A DNA stretch of 21,259 bases. It comes from Priapulus caudatus. Its lineage: Eukaryota; Priapulida; Priapulimorpha; Priapulimorphida; Priapulidae. Shown in pieces: positions 1 through 9,313 of the stretch. The notes beneath the pieces are model-generated. The model was not told where the DNA came from, did no database searches, and saw nothing but the letters and a program-made list of their open reading frames with translations. The stretch's first letter is position 1; the number at the start of each line of letters is the position of its first letter. The DNA lies in NCBI RefSeq assembly GCF_000485595.1, contig NW_014577832.1, positions 22,951-44,209 of the forward strand. The letters run 5' to 3'. A program made the translations under genes and the position numbers.

Positions 1-540
1 AGTTTATTCTGGATTTTTCCTACAACCTTAATGTAGTAAAAATTAATTTTGAAATGAACGGTGAAGTGGCAGAAGTACATATAGCTAAACAGTCAAAAGT
101 TAAAGAAACACAAGCATTTCCCGCAGGCATGGATACGAACCCAGAAATCATGGTGTTAGGAGTCCAATGCTTTATCCATTCGGGCCTAACTGGGTCCGTT
201 ATGAGTTATGGCGGCAGCCAGGTGGGAGACGCGGTGGCTACGTGTTGGTATAATGTTAATCTGTACGCCGATCTATTGATCGAATAGAATGTGTTTATAA
301 TTTTAAGGCTTTTAACGTTTTTTGAAATTCTTCAGTGCCAGGAAGGCGCAGGACCTCGGGCGGTCAGGGGAGCGTGCTGAGGTCTGGGAAAATATATTTA
401 GTTTTCCTCTAGGCCCGCGGAGTTCTCGCTAGTTATGCGCACGAACACACAAACCTGCGATGGGGGGTCGCGCCCGGCCGGGTCATACAGGTTGGGCACA
501 ATCTTTAACCCTCGACGTGGAGCGGTCACGATATTCGCGA

Positions 541-840
541 TGTGGGGAGGGGAAATGCCGCAACACCGAGTTGGGGATGATCGAAGCTGGGGGGGTCAAG
601 AGGTCAAAGATCCAAGAGGGAAAGAAGGGGGAAAATTACTCCTTATTAAGTATAGGGACGGAAGGGAGCATGCAGGGAATTGCGGCACAAATCTTAGAAC
701 CAGCTCTGGAGCCGGAGGGCGTATAGGTCGGTGTATAGCATCAATGGTAGAAAAGCCATCTGCACTTGGGGGGGCCGAAATGTGGGGAGTGGTCAGCAGC
801 GGGTCGAAGGGAGGGTCGAAGGTGGGGGCAAGCAGGGCAG
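541..840 (+). repeat. G-run-rich intronic tract with G-quadruplex potential
   Basis: Many GGG to GGGGGGG runs lie on the gene strand. The best quadruplex-type arrangement is 801-828: four G runs separated by loops of 5, 1 and 8 bases. A GGGTCGAAG motif is tandemly repeated there. Intronic G runs are known hnRNP-binding splicing enhancers. That they act here is inference. Confidence 0.5.
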
Positions 841-913
841 GATTTAAGGACAGTTTGTCTGAGGACGGATGCCGGTCTGAGCGGAGCCCGATGGGAAACT
901 TTTTTATTTTCAG

Positions 914-988
914 CGGTGCCCCTAGCATTTTATGGCTTTATTGCAGAAGGATCCATGAATGTGCCCTTGCGCGTACATGCGACCAGGT
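914..988 (+). CDS. Possible 75-nt cassette exon, phase 1 to 1
   Basis: A strong pyrimidine tract and CAG acceptor (TTTTTTATTTTCAG) precede 914, and a strong GTAAGT donor starts at 989. In the host gene's phase the 75 nt have no stop and encode a hydrophobic stretch beginning AVPLAFYGFIAEGSMNVP. The length is a multiple of three, so inclusion keeps frame, giving Cys instead of Gly at the next junction. Against it, the peptide is unlike the Gly/Tyr-rich exons and matches no family I recognise. Confidence 0.3.
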
Positions 989-1244
989 GTAAGTGTCGAT
1001 AACCTTTTGACCCTCAATGAGGAGGGTTAAACTTGATTTGTGACTGTCCTTGTTTAAGAAAGAATATGAACTGCCGGTTTGCTGAGGTAGAATGCTATAC
1101 ATGCCTGTGATTGTATGAGGCTACAATCTCACCGGTGAAATTCAAAAGCACATTCTGGTTAAAAAAGGTGTATGTTTCCTTAAATCATATAATTTTCTAT
1201 GTCATCTGATATGTGCAGTATGCTTACATGTATACGTATGACCA

Positions 1245-1319
1245 CTGCCAGTAGGCCTGCTGCAGTGCATGTGTTTGGTGCACGGTTTTGCCGTGCGTTA
1301 CATTTGGTACAGGTGGCAG
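1245..1319 (+). other. Imperfect 75-nt inverted repeat / stem-loop
   Basis: The nested complementary segments are CTGCCA/TGGCAG, CCTG/CAGG, ATGT/ACAT and GCACGG/CCGTGC, closing on the loop TTTTG. That makes 20 pairs in order, separated by internal loops. The size is like a miRNA precursor, but the loops are large. It could also be a decayed palindromic transposon. Confidence 0.4.
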
Positions 1320-1940
1320 CCTCCTATTGCAATTTGCCAGCTAAGGGCTTGCGTAGGTAAACTGATGAGTGGCTTACTAGTTACTGTCTTGCAAAAGTTG
1401 TTGCACTACGTATGATGGGGCTTCCATCTTAACTGAAGACACTTAAACGTAACGGCAGCCATCTTGAATCGTGCAACTTTCAAACGATACCCAACTGAAC
1501 TCATGGGTGCTGTTTGAGAAGGTTTCCTGAGACGCGATGCCGGCCGGCTGGGTCATCTCCACTGTTTTCGGCCCGTGCTATGATGAACACCATTTGGGGA
1601 CTAGGCAAGGGTTTATGTACTAAGAACCCAGCAGCGGAGGCTGGCCGACCACAGCGAGTCACCGGGAGGACGTTAGAGTGGGCCGTCGCTGGACTGGCCA
1701 ACTATGTTTATGCATTAGTCCACACACCCGTACCGGGCCGAACTCATCAAAGAAAAGTTACATACACATATAAACTAGTACACATATATATATATGCCTA
1801 TGATATATTGGCCTGCTTATCTTTGTAGCATGAGTGGTTAGTGGTTCTAGTAGCGTATAAGGTCTAACCACAGGTTGCCGGATCAACAGACGTACGAAGA
1901 CCTGCATGTGTCTGAGGTACTGTTTTGTGAATGTTATCAG

Positions 1941-2003
1941 GTGGATACAGCGATCGATCGTCATCGGGCGGGTACCAGGATAACGGTTATGGTAGATCTT
2001 ATG
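1941..2003 (+). CDS. Coding exon 1 of the window (63 nt), GY-rich tail, CIRBP-like GGYSDRSS block
   Basis: The acceptor is TTATCAG before base 1941 and the donor is the strong GTAAGT at 2004. Using the leading G from the previous exon, it encodes 21 residues starting GGYSDRSS and ending GYGRSY, and leaves a G for the next exon. The phase is 1 to 1 and the length is a multiple of three. This exon gives the best family clue, because the GGYSDRSS-GGY pattern is close to the end of vertebrate CIRBP. The upstream partner exon is outside the window or unrecognised. Reading through the donor reaches a stop at 2141-2143, so intron retention would truncate the protein. Confidence 0.85.
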
Positions 2004-2166
2004 GTAAGTCATTATATTATCAAACGGCAGTAGAAGCTGCGCCAAGTGTCTTGCTTAATAGGTTAGGAAGGCGTCGCGTGAGCATCGCTTCTATCGTCGA
2101 GCAGGCATCGTGTCTATTGAGCGCTGACCGGCCATCACTATAAGTGTTTGCGTGTTTGCTGTGTAG
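2004..2166 (+). other. Intron between exons 1 and 2 (163 bp)
   Basis: The shortest intron of the gene, running from GTAAGT to GTGTAG. The 3' end has a T/G-rich tract (GTGTTTGCGTGTTTGCTG) instead of a clean pyrimidine run, so the acceptor is only moderate. I see no other feature inside. Confidence 0.8.
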
Positions 2167-2424
2167 GTGGCAGCCGCGACAGCTACGGATCGGGGCAGGA
2201 CAACTACGGTGGCCGCAGCTCCGACAGCTACGGTGGCAGCGGATCCCGTGACTTTGGAGGCTCCAGGGACGCTGGCGGATCCAGAGATTTCGGCGGATCG
2301 AGGGACGTCGGCGGATCGGGCAGCAGTTCCTACGGCGCGTCCGGGGGCGGCGGATACGACAGTTACGATCGCGCTCCGGCTAGAGAATCATACGGAGGAG
2401 GCTCGAGTGGTTATGGCAGCAGTG
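2167..2424 (+). CDS. Coding exon 2 (258 nt), SRD-repeat and YGG-rich low-complexity block
   Basis: This is the largest coding exon, adding 86 codons in phase 1 to 1. Its acceptor is GTGTAG and its donor GTGAGT at 2425. It opens GGSRDSYGSGQDNYGG and continues with four tandem 6-residue units of the pattern GSRD(F/A/F/V)G, then a Gly/Ser run, a DSYDR segment, RESYGGG and SSGYGSS. Tyrosine and arginine are spread evenly in a Gly/Ser background. Known: this composition is typical of disordered tails that drive condensate formation through Tyr-Arg contacts in hnRNP and FUS-like proteins. Inferred: the SRD motifs could be phosphorylated by serine kinases, as in other SR-like tails. Retaining the next intron would end translation at 2460-2462. 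Confidence 0.9.
2241..2312 (+). repeat. Coding minisatellite: 4 x 18 bp encoding GSRDxG units
   Basis: Four consecutive 18-bp units (2241, 2259, 2277, 2295) encode GSRDFG, GSRDAG, GSRDFG and GSRDVG. Codons vary at synonymous positions (GGA/GGC, TCC/TCG, CGT/AGG/AGA). The peptide unit is therefore conserved while the DNA has drifted, as expected for an old in-frame expansion under protein-level constraint. Confidence 0.9.
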
Positions 2425-3049
2425 GTGAGTTGGCTGATTGTCAGTTCTGCAAAGTTCATTAACGTGTATTTCCATGTGAATTTCCTGGTCTCTTATGAAA
2501 GAAGTTTTTATCGGAAGATAAGGTGGTTGTTAATTGCTAACAACACCTTGGTATTTGTAACAAAATTGTCGGACAAAATGTGAACATGTATGTTAACTGA
2601 TTTCTGTGCCAGGAAACCTGAACTTTATAATTGTGCTTGAAATTGAATTTTGAGTATGCTTATGATGAGAACCTTATAGATAGATACATATAATGTAGAT
2701 GAGTCTATCACCAAGATCTCTGATGCATTTTCCAGTATTGCTTCATGAATGTGGTTGGAAGTTGTGTGCATGACACAAAAGATACAAAAGAAAACACGAT
2801 GAAAAATATAAATTTGTTAATCTAGACAATTCCATGGCAAAAAAATCAGCTGTGTACCATATATGCAGCTAAAAACATCAGCTGCATGCATTATATACGT
2901 TTCTCGAAACCGTTTTTTTTTTTTATATGAACGTGATATAAATTCAGCAAAGGCACATACTCTTGTTTAGTGATGTCAGTTTCCAATAGAACCGCTCGCA
3001 AGTGATTCGTCGTGACGTGTATTCGTGTTTTTTCGTTCGCGTTTAGTAG
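2425..3049 (+). other. Intron between exons 2 and 3 (625 bp)
   Basis: AT-rich intron from GTGAGT to a TAGTAG acceptor. It holds a 12-base T run (2913-2924). A short inverted repeat (TGCAGCT with AGCTGCA, 9-nt loop, about 2864-2886) is also present. There is no coding signal. Confidence 0.8.
3042..3049 (+). promoter_or_regulatory. NAGNAG tandem splice acceptor (TAGTAG) of exon 3
   Basis: Two AGs three bases apart (3045-3046 and 3048-3049) follow a T-rich tract. The distal site starts the exon at 3050 and gives Gly-Pro-Ser at the junction. The proximal site starts it at 3047 and adds one codon, giving Val-Gly-Pro-Ser. Both stay in frame. Tandem NAGNAG acceptors are a known source of single-residue isoforms. 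Which site is used cannot be told from sequence. Confidence 0.65.
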
Positions 3050-3256
3050 GGCCGTCGTCGCGCGAAAGCTACGGCGGCGGCGGTGGCGGTTACCACGGCA
3101 GCAGCGAGAGCAAGAGCTACGACTACGGTGGCGGATCCGGCAGCTACTCCCGCGAGTCGGGCGGCTACGGTGGCGGAGATTACAGCGGACGCGCCGGCGC
3201 TTCAGACTACGCGCCGCGCTCGGAGGGACGCGAGAAATCCCACTACGATCCATACG
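3050..3256 (+). CDS. Coding exon 3 (207 nt), SRESYGGG / YGGG low-complexity block
   Basis: Phase 1 to 1, adding 69 codons, with a donor GTAGGA at 3257. The peptide begins GPSSRESYGGGGGGYHG and continues with SYDYGGGSGSYSRESGGYGG. It then becomes more charged (APRSEGREKSHYDPY) towards its end. SRESYGG repeats a motif at the end of exon 2 (ARESYGGGSSGYGSS), which suggests exons 2 and 3 share ancestry or were homogenised. If 3047 is used as the exon start, one Val is added. Reading through the donor reaches a stop at 3277-3279. Confidence 0.88.
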
Positions 3257-6200
3257 GTAGGAGCGGCTCTCCCGCGTAGTCTCTCACCTTCACTCTTGTC
3301 ATGAGAGTCCTGCTGCTTAGCATGTGGAAATGCAGTCGATGCTTTGCTGGCAGCAGCATGTGTGTATTGGCGAAACACGCATTGCAAGAGAAATTTCCTC
3401 ACTGTTTTTAAAACATTTTAATATTATTTTTAGTGTTAAAGGGACTACGTCACGAATTTTTTATGGTTTTTTTTAATCATTAAAAGTAAGAACTAACTGG
3501 ACTAAAATCGTCAAATTCTTACCTGATAAGATTGTTTCTTCAACTATTAACAAATCAAAAAACGCTGGACGATTTGAATTAATTTTCTCAACATTAATTG
3601 CTTGCTATGGGCTATGTATGAGGTCACGGGTGTATGTTCACATCGAACAATGATAGTAAAATAGGAAGTAGTAAGGGGCAGCAATTTAACCATAAGACTG
3701 GTGAACAAGGAATTACTTATTTTGTACTATTTAGTGCAGTAATCACTTTAATATTGAGTCGCAATGGTTTTGTTGTTCTTGTTGTTGCCTAATTGAACAA
3801 TATTATACTGGAATATTCTACACCTATGAAACTGTTTTTTTTAATGTTGTTCTAAATTGTATGCACCCATTTTGGCACTGCATACAGTGATCAACACTAA
3901 AATAGCAGCTTGCCAAACTGGCAGTTGGGCGCATATCATACGTGCGAAATTCATGGGTCTGTGTGCGTGCGTGTGAACAGAATGCTGGCTAATGTAGTAA
4001 GATATACTGTCACCTGACCATTAAACTGTCAGTCACCAGTAGGTAGGGTTCTGAGTTGAACTGATATTGCCAGAGCACCTAAATGCAAGACTTTTCTCCT
4101 TCAATACTTGCCAATTCTCATAGTTCGTTTGTTTGGCATAGTTACCTCCGCCCAACGGAGTTGGAGGAGGTTATGTGATCGCTCTTGTGTGTTCGTGTGT
4201 TCGCGCGATCGATATTGGCGCGTCAGCGAGCCAGCGAGCGTGTACATGTGAGCGAGCAGCAGCAACGAGCGAGCGAGCGAGCTGGCGGAGGTATGCACTC
4301 TCCGTGAATGCCCTCTGGCTAGTTCTTGATGTGATGCATAAGTTCTAGTGTGCGTTCTTATATAAAAGAATTCTACTTCCCTCACACACATGTATGCACT
4401 TGGGCTCCACCAGCAAAAAGCCGTGCATGTTCTCCGATGAGATTGAGTGTTCATCTGGTTATGGGTTCCATGCAGCAAACAAGAAAACTGCAGGGGAGTG
4501 CCCTCAGAGTTTTTGGGTAGCTAGACGTTTTTTTTATCATCAGAACTGATGAATAGATACAAGTAATTTGATTGTCTAGAATTATCATGGATATTTCTTG
4601 ATGATAGTGAATTCTCATGATAATTTTCAAGTTCGAATCCGTCAAATGGGTTATCTACGTTTGAAATTCTGCATGATTATTTATGATTATTAGAGGAATT
4701 ATAAATTGTAAATAACGTTTAGTTCCACAAAGCTTGCATAATGTAAAGGCCGTACTTTCAATGACAGGACTGGTGTTTTAGGTGTAATAGTTGACTGCGT
4801 TAGTAGTCGTAACTCTCACTAGGTGGCAGCAGGGATTTGTTTAATAACAGCAGCACATTGGTACACATTGTTTGTGTGGGTAGACTGAGCAAAGAGCAAA
4901 CGCAAATACTTGTACAGTCCACATGGAATGATTTGGGTTCTGTCGAGAGAGAGGGAGAGAATGCGTTAACCAAACCAGATGACGTTCAGTTTTTCTTCAG
5001 AGGTGCGGACTCAAAACAAAAGGTTTGAGCTGGCTTTTGATAGTTTGGTTCAAAGCTGATTTGCATGTGATTCCAATTAAAACTTGTTAAAATGCTACCA
5101 TTTATCAGGAAATAGGGTCACAAATTGCCGCTGAGAAAACAAACTAGTCATCAGGTGTTGTTTTAAAATTTTCTGCGGGCGCATCTGAACGTAATTCCCT
5201 CGCAAAACAAAATTCTGCTATATATTTTAATTTGCGGCAGCGAAAATGCTTTCCGCATGTCCACGCCCGACCGTCGCCGTAACCGTGGAAACCGTTCGGT
5301 ACGGAGACAGGAAGTTCTTCGCAGAATTGCAGAGTTGAAAAAATAAACAAAAACTGTACTTACCGTCGACGGGGCTTGTGGTGCGCGCGCGGGATGGATA
5401 GGCAATTTTTCGGTGCAAGTAATGCGATCTAGTGCCTTGTTTTTTTGTCCGGCACGCCCTCGCATGTGGGAGTGGGAACCGGCTAATGGTACGAGATGGG
5501 GTTAACCCGAAAGGGCTTCGGGTGCTGGTCCGTTTGTTTGACGGCAGACACCGGCGCTAGCGTCGCTGGATAACACTTGTGAAGCCACCAAACCCCCATG
5601 TCGACTTCCGTTGCTTCGGTGACCTCTGCTGAGCGAAGTCTGCCATGAATCGTGAGATTAATCTGTGTCATAACATATAATTCTTCGCTGGATCTCCCTG
5701 CGTTCGAAATCTCATTACTGCGTGGCATTATGCAACTGTCTTGACATGCTGCTGGGCTAGGAGAATTGTGACATTGTGCTGAAGGGCTTAGCTCGCATTC
5801 ATGCTGAGCCTGACCCTTTCATGCGCACCCCAGGTGTCGTTGAATAACCTGTAACTATTATATAATCTTGCCTAGTGATATAATCACGATTGTTAGCAGC
5901 AGAGAGACTGTGGACAGCGTATTATATAGACAGACTAGCTGGCACTGCCGAATATTTGTACTCTGCGCTGGTTGTTTTTTTGTTATCACCAGAAGGTTGC
6001 AATTAGACCAATGTAAATATGTGTCGAAAAAGCCCGGCTCCCCGCTGCTACTACCCCTAAGTGTAAATATTGAATGTTTGTTTTGATGTTTCATTCTAAG
6101 AGCTGTTTAATGAAAATATAGGCTTGTCTGGAGTTAAATAAGGTAAACTGATAGGGTTGTTTTCATTTTTGCAAGCTGGAGACTGCTGTTCAACCACGGT

Positions 6201-6349
6201 CATGCCGGTTTTTGCGTGTCCACTGACAGACTGCGTGTTTCTCGCAAATGGGTGCCTCCATGTGGGGGTTGGCCTCCATACGGTCAAAACTAAAAGCAAA
6301 ACGTTAATCGCACACATAACGGTAGTAATTCAAGTCATTGTTGTTTCAG
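3257..6349 (+). other. Intron between exons 3 and 4 (3.1 kb)
   Basis: This large intron is mostly AT-rich and contains no clear gene. It includes a segment starting TTAAAGGGACTACGTCACG at about 3436 that looks like the end of an interspersed repeat, though no matching second end was found. It also holds GAGCGAGC-type short repeats (4220-4290) and the exon-like open segment at 4823-5028, listed separately. Region 5140-5760 is more CpG-rich but shows no recognisable product on either strand. Confidence 0.75.
4823..5028 (+). other. Exon-like open segment inside the 3.1-kb intron (possible alternative exon or gene remnant)
   Basis: An acceptor-like CTCTCACTAG precedes 4823. In the host gene's phase the segment opens GGSRD, like exon 2, and stays open for 68 codons to a TGA at 5026-5028. 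A phase-1 donor (G|GTAGAC) after 4879 would make a 57-nt symmetric exon. The remaining part (4885-5025) encodes LSKEQTQILVQSTWNDLG and then a Glu-rich stretch and a VQFFF motif, which resembles the start of a globin. An ATTAAA lies at 5076-5081. It may be an alternative terminal exon, a globin-like remnant or chance. Its composition differs from the Gly/Tyr-rich real exons, so confidence is low. Confidence 0.25.
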
Positions 6350-6406
6350 GGGGAGGCTCATCTGGTGCCTATGGGAGCAGTTACGACAGTCAGAGCAAGG
6401 ACTATG
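6350..6406 (+). CDS. Coding exon 4 (57 nt), small SSYDSQSKDYG block
   Basis: The acceptor TTGTTTCAG has a good pyrimidine tract and the donor is GTAAGA at 6407. Phase 1 to 1, 19 codons: GGGSSGAYGSS, then YDSQSKDY, with the split G passed on. It is the smallest coding exon seen here. Being symmetric, it could be skipped without changing the frame. Translation into the next intron stops at once (TAA at 6421), so retention would make a truncated tail. Confidence 0.85.
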
Positions 6407-9313
6407 GTAAGAGCATCTACTAATAGTTTACCGTCGGTTTGTTTTGCGAAACTCCAGGCCACCGTGGCCTCTGTGTACTTCCTGACATTCGGGTTGATGT
6501 CGCTCTTGAAGGTTGTTGCCACTGTGTATTCCAGTTGCGGTCAATTTGTGATTGGGAGGCTCTAAAAGTTGTACAATCCTTTATCTCACTTAGAAGGCAA
6601 ACGTTGCTAAAATGGAATGCCAGAGTATTACCGTCAAGCAGTATTATTATATAATGACGTTCCCGGTGTTCCTGGTTGTTGCTATGCAGGGTGCGAAATT
6701 CACGGGAGTCCGTAGTCAAATACTCCCTGATTTGACATATGCAGGAGTTCGTGTGACTCCCTGAAAATTCTGCCATACTAACTAGTTCAGTTCCGGAGCA
6801 CGGCCTCGCGGAATTACTGTATTTTTTCAGCTAATGTCCAAAGAAAATTTGGCAGACATGCAACTGCATGAATCTTAAAAATAAGCACATGCGTTATTGT
6901 TAATATCTTTAATTTTGAACCCCAGACTGCGGACTCCCTCCCTCATTTTGCTGCAGACTCCCTGTTTTTGAGGGTAGGGAGTCCGTTGGACTCCCTTGTT
7001 CGAAAGTCAATTTCTACCCCTGCTATGGTAACGCTACGTTGGGTTTCTTCTTGCGGATGAAAACATTTACCAGAGATGCCAACCGTTATGATTCGGACAG
7101 AATAATTATGGTATTTAACACTTAAACACATTAGGTATCCACTGATATACTATGACTCCTACTATCAGTGTCGGGTAAATATCCTTGGCTGTCAAAAAAA
7201 TCTAGGTCACTATGAGTGGCGCGTTTGTATTGCCGCCAAAATTGTTAACGCGTAACAGTCTGATAGACTCACACACGTCGTCGTTACTGTGCATGTGTGC
7301 GGCAGGTTGTTGATCGCATGTCAGTCTAGAACACGCTCGTGACTTCTCGGTGTGGTTCCACCATGGAAGTATGTAGTAACTAAAGGTTATAAATGTATTT
7401 CTATGGCTTTGACACGCTCACAGTACGTTCGTGTAATTAAGGTATTAGAATATGTATCATAACATATGAGTGACAGTAGGGTATGACCTTCCGTATGAAC
7501 TTCAAGTTACAATATTAACGAGTCGGGCATTTGATTACACCAGAGTCACGTGTGTTTAAAATGTAGCTACTAAACATGCTGTTGGGGAACTGGAACTGGA
7601 ACTGGGGGGGATGGTTGATTCGATCTCGGAGCTAAAAAATGAAATAATAAAAAAATCTCTAAAAATCTCTGTAGGCTGATGCCATTTCTACACTTCGTTA
7701 ATAAGAGAGCCATCATTGCCATAAAATCGTTACGCCAAGTCACTCGATAAGGTTGGCATCTCTGATGTACTTCGGGTTTTCTAGAAAAAATCAAGAAATA
7801 AATTTACTGCAATTATGAGGCTTTTCTCGATAGTGTAGCCGGGTGCACTTATGGGCCGGGAGATTTATGAAAACACTGATGGCGTAGTTGGCAAACATGG
7901 TCACTATCCCGTCTGCCTGGTGCAAACAAAACTGCAAGAAACTAAGAGACTCTCCCTCACCCACCGCATGCGAAACGATGCAAATGGGTACATTTCCTTT
8001 GCACCGCCGATAAATTCACAAATGGGATGAGCGGCAGGAAATGGTAATTGATTCGGCGTGTTATTTACATTTTCTGCGAAAACAAATCTGTTCCTGTATT
8101 GAAACCACGACGTTCCGAGGTGAAATTATTCACAAGTGTACGCCGGTCCTGGCCAAATCGTGCTGCCGAGGCGATCGCTCTCGGAACTCTTTAAATATAT
8201 CTCCGATAATCGAGAAAACAAAATAAGAGCCGTGCCCAAATAGAACTCAGATGCTGAAGGAGCTCATAAACAGACGAGTAACAGATGACGCGACGCGGTG
8301 TTGTCGTAGGGTAATACTCTCGCCTTCGCCCGTAAATAATCTCTCTCGCCGAAACGCGGAACATGGCCGCGAACAAAGACGGCCATTTGCTTTAGGAGAT
8401 AGTCTGCCGCTACCCCGGCGATCGTCGTTAACGCGTAAACTTTCTGTATCTTTTGCTGACGACCAAATGGAGGATGTACGACATCGTGTTTTTTTGCAAT
8501 CAGCAGGCATGCTTTGGTGGGCCAGCGCGTGTGAATTGTTGTCCAATCAGTTGGCTCTGTGGGCGGGTTGCTGAAATGCCAAAGTCTTGCATGTTGCCAG
8601 ATTGCACGTCCAACTCAATTTTGTAGGCCACGAAAACGTCCGTGTAAAAACTGACAAGGAAATTTTCATTAGAAATGGCAGGCTGGTATGAGTGTCGTGC
8701 GTTCACAGGGAATTTCTCGAACCATTTTAAACCATTAAAGTACACGTGTGCACAAAAGGTGTAGTGGTACATGTACAGATATCGTGAGGCAAGATTTCCT
8801 TATATGACCTAAAACGTAGGAACCATTCGTTGTTAGGTTTGCCGAATGATTTTAGCCCAAAATGCAAGTGGCTGGTATTCTGGAAGGTGAAGGCATTCTG
8901 AATAATATCACAATTACTTTTGTACGGCTGCTTCTTTCTACAATCCCAGCCTCACTTGAAGTGAAGGTTATGCAGGAAATTGTCATCTGACAAAGAACAT
9001 GCCATGTACCATGCCTCTGTGCAACTGCTTCAACACCCTGACGTCTGTTATCGAGCTGTTGAATAATTGCATAATTCATGATAAGTGTTCCATTGGGGAA
9101 ACGAGTGTGAAATGATGTGTCACTATTTTATCCTCCGGGCATTATTACATTTCACGGTGACCACTGAATGATTTTTCTGTCGCTGCGAACGCGTGCGACA
9201 AAAAACGCTAGAGTTTCTCTCACGCATATGTTTCTGAACCAGTTTGAATTTGAATGTGTGTTTTAATCATCTGTCCAACCCTGTCACGGGTTGTTTTCCA
9301 TGTTCGCCTGCAG
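6407..9313 (+). other. Intron between exons 4 and 5 (2.9 kb)
   Basis: GT-AG intron from GTAAGA to CTGCAG. It carries the hAT-like MITE at 6687-7022 and three GGAACT units near 7588-7607. Segment 8230-8570 has overlapping open frames on both strands but no recognisable protein. I see no further Gly/Tyr-rich exon in it. Confidence 0.75.
6687..7022. mobile_element. hAT-like MITE, 336 bp, with imperfect TIRs and 5-bp target duplication CTATG
   Basis: The left end reads CAGGGTGCGAAATTCAC. The right end, reverse-complemented, reads CAGGGGTAGAAATTGAC, so 13 of 17 bases match in register. The element is flanked on both sides by CTATG (6682-6686 and 7023-7027). Both terminal regions, and the interior, carry copies of the GGACTCCCT / AGGGAGTCC motif. 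CAGGG ends and 5- to 8-bp duplications are typical of the hAT superfamily. There is no transposase frame, so this would be a non-autonomous copy. Other superfamilies with similar duplication lengths are not excluded. Confidence 0.65.

Larger units (their letters stand above)
1..1940 (+). other. Upstream intronic sequence, no confirmed exon
   Basis: This region precedes the first certain exon. It contains the G-rich tract (541-840), a possible symmetric exon (914-988) and two imperfect hairpins (1074-1135, 1245-1319), each listed separately. Short arginine/glycine-coding snippets near 222-241 and 334-375 were inspected but do not fit the gene's splice phase. No RRM coding sequence is visible. 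Confidence 0.6.

Noticed and set aside
222-241. Possible GGRRGGY-coding mini-exon after a CCAG acceptor
   Set aside because: The only plausible GT donors leave phase 0 or require a weak 12-nt microexon, which does not fit the phase-1 acceptor at 1941.
334-375. Possible Arg/Gly exon (GRRRTSGGQG) after GTGCCAG
   Set aside because: It ends in phase 2 at its best donor, and the acceptor is weak. There is no support beyond composition.
435-992. 185-codon open frame
   Set aside because: It is a product of the G-rich, stop-poor tract with no recognisable domain. Only the 914-988 part has splice support, and in another frame.
1311-1355. Acceptor-like ACAG followed by GTGGCAGC, as in exon 2
   Set aside because: In the gene's phase a TAA stop is met after ten codons. 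It also overlaps the 3' arm of the stem-loop.
4631-4640. tRNA B-box-like GTTCGAATCC
   Set aside because: There is no T-stem around it, no A box and no acceptor stem, so it is not a tRNA.
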